From positions 930,001 to 994,000 of the forward strand of contig CADCXA010000037.1 of the NCBI GenBank assembly GCA_902806565.1: DNA of 64,000 bases, given 5' to 3'. Below are positions 34,347 to 43,884 of this stretch, piece by piece. Positions within the stretch are counted from its first letter, which is position 1. Each line of letters opens with the position of its first letter. Source of the DNA: Hypoxylon rubiginosum (Eukaryota; Ascomycota; Sordariomycetes; Xylariales; Hypoxylaceae). The position numbers and the translations under genes are program-made. The notes beneath the pieces were generated by a model. That model worked only from the letters and a program-made list of their open reading frames with translations, had not been told where the DNA came from and ran no database searches.

Positions 34347-34816
34347 TGCGAGATCAGTCTCGGAGAGAAGTGAAATGATTGAGTAGACGTTATGGGTTGG
34401 AATAGTCTGCAGTCCAAGTAAATTACTTTCGGCGTGTTTCTGTGTGCATTATAACTTCAGACTTCCGACGATATAGCTTGACGGACGTGGCCGAAATACA
34501 TATCCCAAGTAACGTCTCCACAGATAGTAGTGCAGTGCTTTGGGGGAACCGGCAGGCAGATGGCATCCGGGCATTGCTTATTGGCCTAATCTAGGTCTAC
34601 TAGTCTACCCTATTTTCGCTCTATCTACCGGCCGGCTACACGTACACCGAATGCTGTTAGCTCAAGGATATCTCGCGCCGTTCGCGGCAAGTAACGCGAT
34701 ACACCCGAAGACAGTGACATCGTATGCCACTCAAATATCTATGCAAGCAGTCGGTGACGTGAGCCAACCAGCTGTTCTGCCTGCTTCAACTTGTTCGAAT
34801 CAAATTGTCTTCCGAG
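34347..34816. promoter_or_regulatory. Divergent promoter of isochorismatase-like and alpha/beta hydrolase genes
   Basis: Contains CCGGCA at 34549-34554 followed by GGCAGA, CCGGCC at 34628 and CCGGCT at 34632-34637. A GATA-type core (AGATAG) lies near 34522. These match motifs in the other cluster promoters. Confidence 0.45.
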
Positions 34817-35906
34817 ATGAGTTCCAGTAACCGCCAGATTTACCAACCAATCCATCCCGACGTTCGGGCTCTCTTAGACCCAGAATACGTCTCCTTTCAC
34901 GACCAGTATTTTCAGTATCTGGTCCCAGACGACCAGAAGACCTGGGATGGCTCTGCTCGTGTTCGGCCCACCTCGGTACCAGCCACAGAAAGTATACCAG
35001 TCGCTGTAGGGGACATTCGTGACCTCGATCTGGGCAACTATAATGTGCGCGTCTTTACTCCGGAGACACAGAAGCCGAATGATGGCTGGCCCGTCTTTCT
35101 CTGGTTTCACGGCGGCGGGTGGGCCGTAGGAGATATATCAAGCGGTAACGATGTTTGCGCCCTTATCTGTCAACGTGCACAATGCGTCGTTGTCACGGTA
35201 GGCTACCGCTTGGCACCCGAGCACCCGTTTCCAGCTGCGGCCGATGATGCCGTGCACGCGTTGCGTTGGGTACATGGAGAAGAAGGCTCCAAACTCTTAG
35301 GGGTTGATCGCTCACGCATCGCAGTGGGCGGCACGTCTGCGGGTGCCCAGCTGGCCGCCTCGTTGGCGATGGAAGCCTCAGTCATGCAGCCACCAATCAA
35401 GGTCTCTTTCCAGCTATTAGCAGTCCCGGTCATAGACAATACTGCGACTGCTTCCACCATATGGGCTTCCAGGAAAAACGCGCCGTGGCTAACTCCGGCT
35501 CGGATGACGTGGTATCGACAAATGTACTTCCTCGAGGAGACGAGCACTCAGCATTGGAGGGCCTCCCCCAACCTAGCTCCCACGTCTCTTCTCTCTACAA
35601 GTCCCAAGACATGGATTGCAACGGCGGAACAAGACTTGCTCGCACCGGAAGGAGAATTGTACGCCAAGCAATTGGCCGAGGCGTGGAAGGAACACGGCAT
35701 TACAGATGCCGGTGTGACGGTTAAGGAGTACAAAGGGTCGACTCATTCAATCCTCGCTATGAGTGGTAGGTTGGCATTCACTCAAACTAGTTGCTCTCGT
35801 GCTCCAGGAACCAACACTAATGTTATAAATAGGGGTTCTCTCCAAGGGTAGAGAATTGCTGCAGGATGTGGCTAATCAGGCTGCTAAGTGGTTTACTGGA
35901 CGATGA
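34817..35906 (+). CDS. Alpha/beta hydrolase, HSL (arylacetamide deacetylase-like) family
   Basis: Two exons (34817-35765, 35833-35906) encode 340 residues. The HSL signature is clear: oxyanion motif FLWFHGGGWAVGD, nucleophile elbow AVGGTSAGAQLAAS with Ser near residue 174, YRLAPEHPFPAAADDA, the acid in TAEQDLLAPEGE and the final His in GSTHSILAM. Splicing at GTAGGT replaces a run of non-family residues by GVLSKGRELLQDVANQAAKW, the usual C-terminal helix. The ATG at 34817 was chosen; the frame opens a little earlier only by a non-ATG codon. Family members cut small acyl esters, formyl or acetyl groups. No signal peptide is seen, so it should be cytosolic. Its 3' end faces the P450 gene. Confidence 0.9.
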
Positions 35907-36066
35907 CAGAGCGCTGGAAAGTCTGGATATTAGAAAACTAAGAGGTTTCTACACTTTGTAAATAGTATCACTCGTTAGAAAGTAGGCCGGTCTTGCGACT
36001 TCACCAAAGTTTTCTATCTAGTTCTAACACCTATATACAAGTCGTTCCGGCCCCTTTCCCCTTTCC

Positions 36067-37665
36067 TCATGAGTACTCGAGTAACTCTCTCGTTCGATCG
36101 GATCGCGGGGCGATCACGCAGCCGAAGCTGTCAGGAACACTGCTAAGTCCGTTCGAGAATGCAACGCGCGGTTTTATCTCATTGCCTTGCTCATCCACAG
36201 GATTCTTTAGGTCCATCGTAGCGAGAAGTGTGGCCATGATGATATACACGCCGGAAAGCGCCAAATATTGACCCGGGCATACTCTTCTGCCAAAGCCGAA
36301 TGGTCCATCCGGCAGAGGTTCACCCCTGCCGCCTTCAGAGACAGGCACATATCGCTCGGGTTCGAAATCCTCCGAGTTACTATAATGTCGCTCGTCCCGT
36401 GACATGGCCCAAGCATTGGCATACACGACTGATCCGGCTGGGATTCGGAAATCCTTATAGGTATCTTCGCTCACCGATGCATGCGGAACGCCCAGTGGCG
36501 ATAAAGGCATCCATCTAGTTGTCTCTTGAATGATATACTCCAGCCATCTAAGTTGAGGCCTATCATCAAACGTCGGAAGGCGAATAATGTCGCCATTCTC
36601 GTCGACCCCGACCGTAGCGAGAATTTCGGCTCTTGCCTTCTCCTGGACTTCCGGATGGAGGATCAGGTTGAGAATACAGACGATTATCGTCGACCACGTG
36701 GTATTTCCGCCTGCAATAGATATCGCTCCCGCTGCGCCTTTGATGTCCTCGATAGTTGCCTCGTTGGCTTTCCCCTTAGCTTCGTTCGCGAGGTAGCGAC
36801 CGAAGTGGGTGTGCATGAAAGACGGTTGCGAATCTTGGTCCGCCCGTATGCTCGGCTCCACGGCGTCCCACGGGGCATCGTGAAGCTGTTGTATCGATGG
36901 CTTCGTACGACGCGCATGTATGAGCGGCTGGAGCAGGGCACTGAGACGAGAAAGGGAGGTTGGTACGTGTCGGAACACAGGGAAGAAATCTACCAGCGAC
37001 GCCCCTGGTACCCCGCCCTCGCCCGTAGCCTCTTCAACATCGATTGCCATCTTGACGTAGGGGTCATCTTTCTCCTGAACCTTGATTCCGAACCCAATGC
37101 GGAGCACTACAGCTGTGGAAAACTGACGGAGTAGGACCTCCCAGTTCTGAGGCTGGTCTACGATAGCCCTCGCTGCCCGGCGAGCCTCTTCTAGCTGAAT
37201 AGGTCGATATGCTTTACAGGCGGACTGCGTGAAAGATTGCTGAAGCATCTTTCTGTGAAGTTTGAAGCGCGGCGACCAACGTAGAAAGGTCAGTGTGATG
37301 CCCCATCCCATGACCTCGAACAGAACGAATCGTGGCCGATCCGCGAAGTTAGCGCCCTTCTTGTCAAGCAAGTCACGGGCGGCCTCGATACTGTTGAGGA
37401 CGATGATGGATCTGCCCAGCACCGAGAAATGAAGAATATCGGTGTTGTATTCTTTCCCCCATCGTGTATATTCGTACTCTGGGTGCTCCGTCGGAACGAC
37501 ACGTAAGTGGCCAAGAAATCGTTCTGCGGGTGGACCAGGGGGTAAAGGGAGGCCCCTTTGTCGCCGAACACGGTGATAGAGTAGTGGAAGAATCAAGATG
37601 GCTGCAATAGCGAGCAGCATATGCGGCCTTGACACATCGGGAAACATCTTGATGTTGGCGGGCAT
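36067..37665 (-). CDS. Cytochrome P450 monooxygenase
   Basis: An intron-free frame of 532 residues. An N-terminal membrane anchor (about 14-32) is followed by the proline hinge LPLPPGPP. The heme loop is PFGFGRRVCPGQYLA with Cys near 462, the K-helix ExxR is ETTR, and the PERF-like motif is FEPERY. The I-helix reads SIAGGNTTWST: the acidic residue that usually precedes the conserved Thr (AGxDT or AGxET) is Asn here (codon AAT). The layout resembles the OrdA/CYP620-like groups of ascomycetes, but I cannot give a family number. It lies back to back with the homogentisate dioxygenase-like gene and shares its promoter, so it probably oxidises the same substrate series at the ER membrane. Confidence 0.93.
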   Translation of the reverse strand: MPANIKMFPDVSRPHMLLAIAAILILPLLYHRVRRQRGLPLPPGPPAERFLGHLRVVPTEHPEYEYTRWGKEYNTDILHFSVLGRSIIVLNSIEAARDLLDKKGANFADRPRFVLFEVMGWGITLTFLRWSPRFKLHRKMLQQSFTQSACKAYRPIQLEEARRAARAIVDQPQNWEVLLRQFSTAVVLRIGFGIKVQEKDDPYVKMAIDVEEATGEGGVPGASLVDFFPVFRHVPTSLSRLSALLQPLIHARRTKPSIQQLHDAPWDAVEPSIRADQDSQPSFMHTHFGRYLANEAKGKANEATIEDIKGAAGAISIAGGNTTWSTIIVCILNLILHPEVQEKARAEILATVGVDENGDIIRLPTFDDRPQLRWLEYIIQETTRWMPLSPLGVPHASVSEDTYKDFRIPAGSVVYANAWAMSRDERHYSNSEDFEPERYVPVSEGGRGEPLPDGPFGFGRRVCPGQYLALSGVYIIMATLLATMDLKNPVDEQGNEIKPRVAFSNGLSSVPDSFGCVIAPRSDRTRELLEYS

Positions 37666-38305
37666 GAGAATAGTTCTTTACGTGGTCTCAGCTGCACCTT
37701 GGTCTCCTTGTCACCGGGCGCGTGGGATATAAATGTGAAAGTACGGCATTACGACAGGGGAGACAGTATGTTGTACTTGGAATGCACGAGTCTTCCAATT
37801 AGGCCATACACGTTTATGCTGACCCTGCTAGGATGGATTAAGAGATTCTACGGTGGATTTCGTCTGGGCTCCACGATTCAGATCATACCAGTCAAGTGTG
37901 CGAGACCAGCTAAGGTCTTAGATGACCGGCAGCCTGCGTTAGTCTCCACACCGGCAAGATAGGCAACCCATCCGGCCGGCAAGATACTTGTAAGCCTCCC
38001 AACCGGCTATCGTGACCTTGTCCAACCCACCAAATCTATTCTATCCGGCTCCCATCTCCCAGATCGAGGATAGCGCCCGGTCAAGTCCGGCAACTATGTT
38101 CTAATTGCATCCGTAACCAGATCACCACATGTCTTTATTAGTGTTATTAGTGCAGGAACAAAGTTGGCAGCATTCGATTCACATCTAGAAATGTTGGACC
38201 GAATAACATTCTACATTACACAATACTCGTACTCAACGCTGTGAGACCTCAGTTCGCTCCAATCTAACCCAACTTCCCCCTTTTTTGGCATTGTCACTTC
38301 ATCCG
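37666..38305. promoter_or_regulatory. Divergent promoter of P450 and dioxygenase genes, rich in CCGG motifs
   Basis: This 640-base region has CCGGCA at 37926, 37951, 37976 and 38087, CCGGCT at 38003 and 38045, and CCGGCC at 37972. Two CCGGCA sites are followed by AGATA (CCGGCAAGATAGG, CCGGCAAGATACT). It is the densest cluster of this motif in the window. Candidate binding region for the cluster's zinc-cluster regulator. Confidence 0.55.
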
Positions 38306-39805
38306 ATGGGCGCTTTGACGTTCAGTGCACCCGCAAGTGCTACGGCCAGGGGGGGCTTTACTACAAAACCAACTGCGGCTGATCCATACACCTATCAAGT
38401 GGGCTTTGGCAACAGATTCGCAACGGAGGCCATCCCGGACACTCTCCCACTGGGCTGCAATACTCCTCAGCGGTGCAAGTACGATCTAATCTCCGAACAG
38501 CTCAATGGAACCCCTTTCGTGTCTCCTCGAGCATCGCTCCTCAACGCTTGGTTCTATCGCATCCAACCTTCCGTCGCGCACAAACCCTTACGGCGACTCT
38601 CCCAAAGCACAGATCTAGAGGCCGTCTTCAGTCCTCTAAACCCAAATGCTGTCTTCACACCTCAGGACTTGGGCTGGGATAAATTCCCTCTTCCCACCGA
38701 CCAGGAAACTGTTGATTTCATCTGCGGGCTGAAAACAGTCGCTGGTCACGGTGATCCTTCGTTGAAAGAGGGACTAGCAGTTCACATTTATTCAGCAAAT
38801 GCGTCTATGAAGAACAAGGCATTCTGCAACAACGACGGCGACATGTTGATATTACCCCAAGAAGGCAGACTGTACATACAAACCGAATTCGGCCGCTTGA
38901 TGGTTCGACCTGGGGAACTCGCAGTCATCCAAGCCGGGATGAGATTCAGTGTCAAGCTACCAGATGGCGTGGGTAGAGGCTATATCCAGGAGATATATGG
39001 CAGCCATTACGAGCTTCCCGAACTAGGTCCGGTGGGTTCCAACGGGATGGCGCTGGCTCGAGACTTTGAGATTCCAGTTGCAAGTTTCGATGTCGATCAA
39101 TCGAGATGGACGATTGTGGTGAAGCTCGTCGGCCAACTCTTTGCATACGACCAGGACCATACCCCATTCGATGTCGTCGCTTGGCACGGCTCCTATGCAC
39201 CATACAAATACGCCATGGAGAAGTTCATCAACTCGGCTACGGTGGATCGTGACCAGAGCGACCCTTCCATCTACTGTGTGCTCACCGCGAAATCGAAAAT
39301 CGTAGGAGTGTCCTTGTCAGACTTCCTTATTTTCACCCCGAAGTGGAGTGTCACCCGGAACACATTTCGGCCGCCGTATTATCACCGCAATGTCTCAACC
39401 GAATTGATGGGCATGATCTATGGTACATGGGCTGGATCGGCAACCTTTCTCGAACCTGGCGGTCTGACATACGAGCCCAGCTACATGCCCCATGGAGAGT
39501 CATATGAGCGGTGGAAAGAGGCTACCAGCGTAGATCTCCAGCCACAACGCATTGGTGACGCAAGCATGGCGTTCATGATGCACATCTCGGGCCATGTTTC
39601 TTTGACCAAGTATGCACTAGAGCGCAGTGCTTGTCTGCAACCTATTCGAGAAGACGCTTGGGATGACTTCAAGCCAGGATTTCTGAAGCATCTGGATATG
39701 ATAGCTGGGGAAAATGAACATACAGATACGCCGTCTATGTTGAACGGCTCTGCAAACAGTACGACGGGGATTCCGACGGAACCTTACACCAATGGAGTAT
39801 TGTAA
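38306..39805 (+). CDS. Homogentisate 1,2-dioxygenase-like ring-cleaving enzyme
   Basis: A single frame, 499 residues from the ATG at 38306. HGD opens the aromatic ring of homogentisate with Fe(II) and O2. Conserved parts include YQVGFGNRFATEAIP at the start, LNAWFYRIQPS, NDGDMLILPQEGRL and AVIQAGMRFSV. The active-site base is in AWHGS (His near 293), and the iron ligands lie in YYHRNVSTELMG (His near 360, Glu near 366) and MPHGESYE (His near 396). It is about 50 residues longer than HmgA, mostly in a Ser/Thr/Asn-rich C-terminus. The neighbours are not the usual tyrosine-pathway genes (fumarylacetoacetase, maleylacetoacetate isomerase), so it is probably a specialised paralogue acting on another dihydroxylated ring. 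That last step is inference. Confidence 0.88.
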   Translation: MGALTFSAPASATARGGFTTKPTAADPYTYQVGFGNRFATEAIPDTLPLGCNTPQRCKYDLISEQLNGTPFVSPRASLLNAWFYRIQPSVAHKPLRRLSQSTDLEAVFSPLNPNAVFTPQDLGWDKFPLPTDQETVDFICGLKTVAGHGDPSLKEGLAVHIYSANASMKNKAFCNNDGDMLILPQEGRLYIQTEFGRLMVRPGELAVIQAGMRFSVKLPDGVGRGYIQEIYGSHYELPELGPVGSNGMALARDFEIPVASFDVDQSRWTIVVKLVGQLFAYDQDHTPFDVVAWHGSYAPYKYAMEKFINSATVDRDQSDPSIYCVLTAKSKIVGVSLSDFLIFTPKWSVTRNTFRPPYYHRNVSTELMGMIYGTWAGSATFLEPGGLTYEPSYMPHGESYERWKEATSVDLQPQRIGDASMAFMMHISGHVSLTKYALERSACLQPIREDAWDDFKPGFLKHLDMIAGENEHTDTPSMLNGSANSTTGIPTEPYTNGVL

Positions 39806-40556
39806 AAGACGGGGGGGTGATCTATGGGATTCAGCAAAGCATTAAGGAGAAACTACCGGAGGAGGGACGATTAGCATGTAATTAGCGTTGTATTCGAATC
39901 GCATTGATGAGTTTCTATTGTCCAACAACGGTGGAATCTAAATGGTTCTAATTTGCGGCGCTTTCGGGAGCTATGATATTGTGAGTGCATCGATCAATAG
40001 TCGAACGTGTATACTACGTCTACTGCTCTAAGAATGAGAGGCCACGTAAAGATCGGGAGGTATCGCTCCAGCTAGACGTCTAGACATCCTGAAAACCATG
40101 CACGAATGCTACTATTCCGAACCATCGGCTCTGAATGAATCGTAAGGACGGCGATTGGGATCGTAGCAGCGCTTGGCGTAGGCCTAGTTCCCCTAGGCCT
40201 TAATAAACCCACTTCACCCTCCAGCTCATACCGGCTGGCTGGATATGTGGATATCTGAGCATCTTCAGGGGCCCGCCTTTCCTCTATCTTGCCGGCTTAG
40301 GCTTCGTTATCTTGGTTATCTTCGTGTTTCTTCAGCTACCGGCACAGCTGAAGCACAACAACCTCAAACGATGGCTTCTTCAGATAGCCAACCTTGGTTT
40401 CACGGCGATCTATCGCGGTCTTATTGTAGGACGCGGTGCTCTAGAGGTATATCATCATCGCGCCCCTGGGCTTCTTGTTCTCGATTGCCCCTCAGCTTGA
40501 ACTTGAACTAGGTAGACAAGATTCCGGGTCCAAAATAAACAAGCCAAAGCCGAAAG
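39806..40556. promoter_or_regulatory. Upstream region of the NCS1 permease gene
   Basis: Contains CCGGCT at 40231 and 40292 and CCGGCA at 40339, plus a GATA-type AGATAG near 40384. Apart from these sites, shared with the other cluster promoters, I see no gene. Confidence 0.45.
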
Positions 40557-42231
40557 ATGGGTCATCACGAGAAGAGCTCTCAGAGTCCGTCTACGACCGA
40601 CGTTGACGTTGACGTTAGCTTCGCCGAGTCCCAAACCTACAGCACTCCGAAGAAATGGCTGACCAAGATTTCGGCCTTGGGTGTCGAGGTGCGCGGTATC
40701 ACGCCGGTACCAGTTGAAGAGCGCACCGACAGACGATTCATCAATGTTTTCTTCGTATGGTTTACTATGAGCATGAACCTCCTGCCGTACGTCTGTCCCT
40801 GCTGGAGCTATCTGTTCACTCGTCTAATTCGCCGCTTAGCATCATCACCGGCATGGTTGGAACTCTGGCCTTTGGTATCAGTCTCCGAGACTGCTCGCTG
40901 TTGATCCTCTTCTTCAGCTTAGCCTGCACCGTTCCCGCAGCCTACTTCAGCACTTTCGGTTCCAGGACAGGGCTACGTCAAATGCTTCATGCGCGATACA
41001 CTTTTGGGTAAGGTCACCTGCTCTCATTACACCCCGATTAGAGAACAAAAAGGGGCTGACCAGAATAAAAAGCTATTACCTGATATCTCTGATTGTCGCT
41101 CTGAACCTTTGCACTATCGCCGGCTTTGGCGTCATCGACTGTGTCCTGGGCGGGTCGATGCTTTCTGCCGTTTCTAGCGGCAAAATAGACGACACTGTAG
41201 GCATCGTCGTCATAGCGCTCATCGCAATGGTTGTATGCTTCGGTGGATATCGCGCCCTGCATCAGTACGAACGATACTCGTGGATCTTTGCCCTGCTCGC
41301 CATCGTCATCGCGACGGGTGTAGGTGGTAAGGAGCTAGTAAAGCAAGCAGAAACTGCACCTGCTTCAGCCGCTACCATTGTCGGATACGGCGGTGTCATT
41401 GCGGGTTTTCTAATCCCTTGGGCGGTATGTTCTAATTTATATCTTTGCACAGGCTCCGTTAGAATGATCGCTAACTCCTTGTTACCGTAGGCAATGGCTG
41501 CCGACTTCAGCGTTTATTGCGATCCCTCTGTTACAACCCTACGCATCTTTGCCTACACATACGCCGGACTTTTCTTCCCGACAGTACCTCTTATGGTGTT
41601 GGGGGCTGCTATTGGAGGAGCAACTCCCAATATTCCTTCGTGGTCCGAGGGATATGCCAACTACAGTGTCGGCGGCGTACTCCAGGCCATGCTGCTTCCT
41701 GCGGGCGGCTTTGGGAGATTCGTTGCCGTTCTCCTTTCCTTGTCGGTCGTCGGTAATCTGGCTGCCGCCATGTACTCCATCTCGCTCAACTTCCAGCTTC
41801 TCATCCCTTTCTTCGTCCGCATTCCGCGCTTTGTGTTCTCGATTGTCTACACGGTCGTAGCCATCCCAGTTGCGATCACGGCCGCCAAGTCTTTCTTTGC
41901 CAGTCTTGAGAATTTCATCTACCTCATCGCCTATTGGTCGGCTGCTTTTGTCGCTGTGGTGGCGGTTGAGCATTTCGTCTTCCGCAAGGCAGATTGTGCA
42001 TCTTACAATGTTGCTCATTGGGACCAGCCTAGCCAACTGCCTACCGGCATTGCAGCTATCGGCGCTATGGGTCTCTCTTTTGGCCTGGCAGTCCCTTGTA
42101 TGTCGCAGGTTTGGTACACTGGACCATTGGCGGAAACTACTGGGGATATTGGTTTTGAAGTCGCATTGGTCCTTGCGGCCGTGCTGTATCTTCCTCTTAG
42201 GTGGCTAGAGTTGAAATTCCGCGCGGTCTGA
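40557..42231 (+). CDS. NCS1 family permease (purine-cytosine/vitamin type)
   Basis: Four exons (40557-40786, 40840-41007, 41064-41424, 41491-42231) encode 499 residues with about 12 membrane segments. The hydrophilic N-terminus (about 60 residues) ends in the NCS1 entry pattern RRFINVFFVWFTMSMNLLP-IITGM. Other signs are RTGLRQMLHARYTFG before segment 3, GGYRALHQYERYSWI between segments and PWA-AMAADFSVYC in segment 6, the FCY/TPN1 type of NCS1 (cytosine, purines, pyridoxine). All four exons close in frame, and each joint falls inside a known block. Substrate cannot be read, but an N-containing ring is the usual cargo. It follows the dioxygenase gene in the same direction and closes the cluster. 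Confidence 0.92.
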
Positions 42232-43473
42232 AATAGTTCCAAGCTTATATAATGTACGGAGGATCCCACTCGGCGTACCATTTGCGATTGTCCCATTCCC
42301 TGTCGTCCATGTCGTGCACGGGAAATGGTTGGTTGACCGGCCGCTCGTAGTCCTCCTAATACTGTCGTGGCAGACTAGTGCGTTGAATTTGCGACTGAAT
42401 CAGTGGAGTGGCGAGTTCCGTGGCGTGATGTGAATATTTCAACGTTCGATATTAACATTACATTAGAAGGGAGTCAAACAAGTATAGTAGGTTGCGGTCG
42501 GATGTTGGTATACGATCTACAGATAGCTCAGCTTATTATCGAGAAGACTGGGAAAGTCAAGAACGGTACATTGATTGCTCTTTTCTTGGAAAGTATACAA
42601 CCACACCGATACTACCCCTTGGACTAGTGCTTCTCACCCTATATTTAGACCGGAACTCGTCATCATGGTGCATGGTGCCTGTGTATAGATGACCGGCGAG
42701 GAACCAAGATGTTACACGAGCGCCTCCATGACATTGAGCCCTGGGTGTCCCGTAGCCGATATTGTGGCGTGGGTTAAGTGGCGGCAACAGGTAAGTTAGT
42801 AGTTGCTCAATCGTATGACTAATGAAAATAGCGTGCGAGTTTGTGTTATCTGGAGAAATGGTAAATAAAAGGGACACATTATCCCCCTTTTACTACACGT
42901 CACTAATCTCTATCAGTACATTCACAGTCTTCTAAGGCTGCTTGTCTTTGATAGCGTATTATCTTTTGAAGCAAGGATTAAAACTTCCCCTTGAGCTGAG
43001 CTGTGCTGTGCTGATGCTGATGAAGGTCTTAATCCCTCTACTTGTGATTGGAGTTTCTGGTTTAACATTTGATTCGAGAGGAGATAAACCCGATTTCTTA
43101 CCTCCCTTTAAGAGTCACAGCAATGTGAAATTGTGTTAAGGCAGAAATGAGGTGTAGTAGTACTCATTCACTTTACCTTGGTAGTCATGCACTCAACCGC
43201 TAGGTTGCCACTCTCCTTCTCTCCCTTGGTATGTTGATTGCACCAACTTTGTATGAGTAGGAAACTCTCGCCCTGCTGCTGTCTCAAGGATAAATTTAAG
43301 TAGAATGATCTCCCCAGAGATGTGCTTCCTCCCTCCAAGCAAACCGAACCGCAAACTGACTCTCATCACACACACACACACACTCTCTCTCTCTCTCTGA
43401 TTGACACTATAATTCTACCTACCTCTTATCTCGATGTCTTCACTCCGTATCGACTTCTGTTTCCTCTGAGAGA
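42232..43473. other. Intergenic region with a CA/CT microsatellite
   Basis: No gene seen between the permease and the small gene at 43474. Contains (CA)8 followed by (CT)8 at 43367-43398, about 75 bases before that gene's ATG. Confidence 0.4.
43367..43398. repeat. Microsatellite (CA)8(CT)8
   Basis: Plain dinucleotide repeats, CA then CT, in the presumed 5' UTR or promoter of the small gene that follows. Confidence 0.85.
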
Positions 43474-43884
43474 ATGGTTAATTTTCCCAAATGGCTGCAC
43501 CTAGAAGACCACCTAGAAGACCAGACACTGGTCTGGGATCACGAGATGGGGAGTCTCACTATGAAGAATATCAATGTGGTAAAACAAGGTAACCATGTTT
43601 CTTATACTGGATCCATGTACTAAGCGCTGACATTCGCAGATGGGCACAACTACACAAAATTTGACTTGGGCGAGCCGACGGAAAGTGATACTCTCACTCG
43701 GGGCCTCTACGATGCCCCCGGCGGAAGGACTTGGGCACTGCAGCCACACGAAAAATTACCAGAGGACGGGAGATTCATCGCTTCAATAAATATTTACGCG
43801 ATGGGTATCAGATACAAGCTCTATTGGAAATATAAAAAGATTCGGACGTTACACTTACTCAGACGACCACGCATGGAAGATTGA
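43474..43884 (+). CDS. Small protein of unrecognised family (paralogue B)
   Basis: Two exons (43474-43588, 43640-43884) encode 119 residues; the intron has a GTAACC donor and a CGCAG acceptor and is phase 1. The protein starts MVNFPKWLHLEDHLEDQTLV. Its second half has DLGEPTESD, ALQPHEKLPEDGRFIASIN and a very basic, aromatic tail (YKLYWKYKKIRTLHLLRRPR). The QPxEKxPxDGxFIAxxN block is shared with the segment at 28352-28602, which is the reason to call it a gene. No signal peptide, membrane segment or known domain is visible; I do not recognise the family. It sits just outside the right end of the metabolic cluster, in the same orientation as its paralogue on the left. Confidence 0.6.

Noticed and set aside
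29494..42231. Reading the central cluster as a secondary-metabolite biosynthesis cluster
   Set aside because: No PKS, NRPS, terpene or prenyl synthase is present; the enzyme types fit breakdown of a ring compound better.
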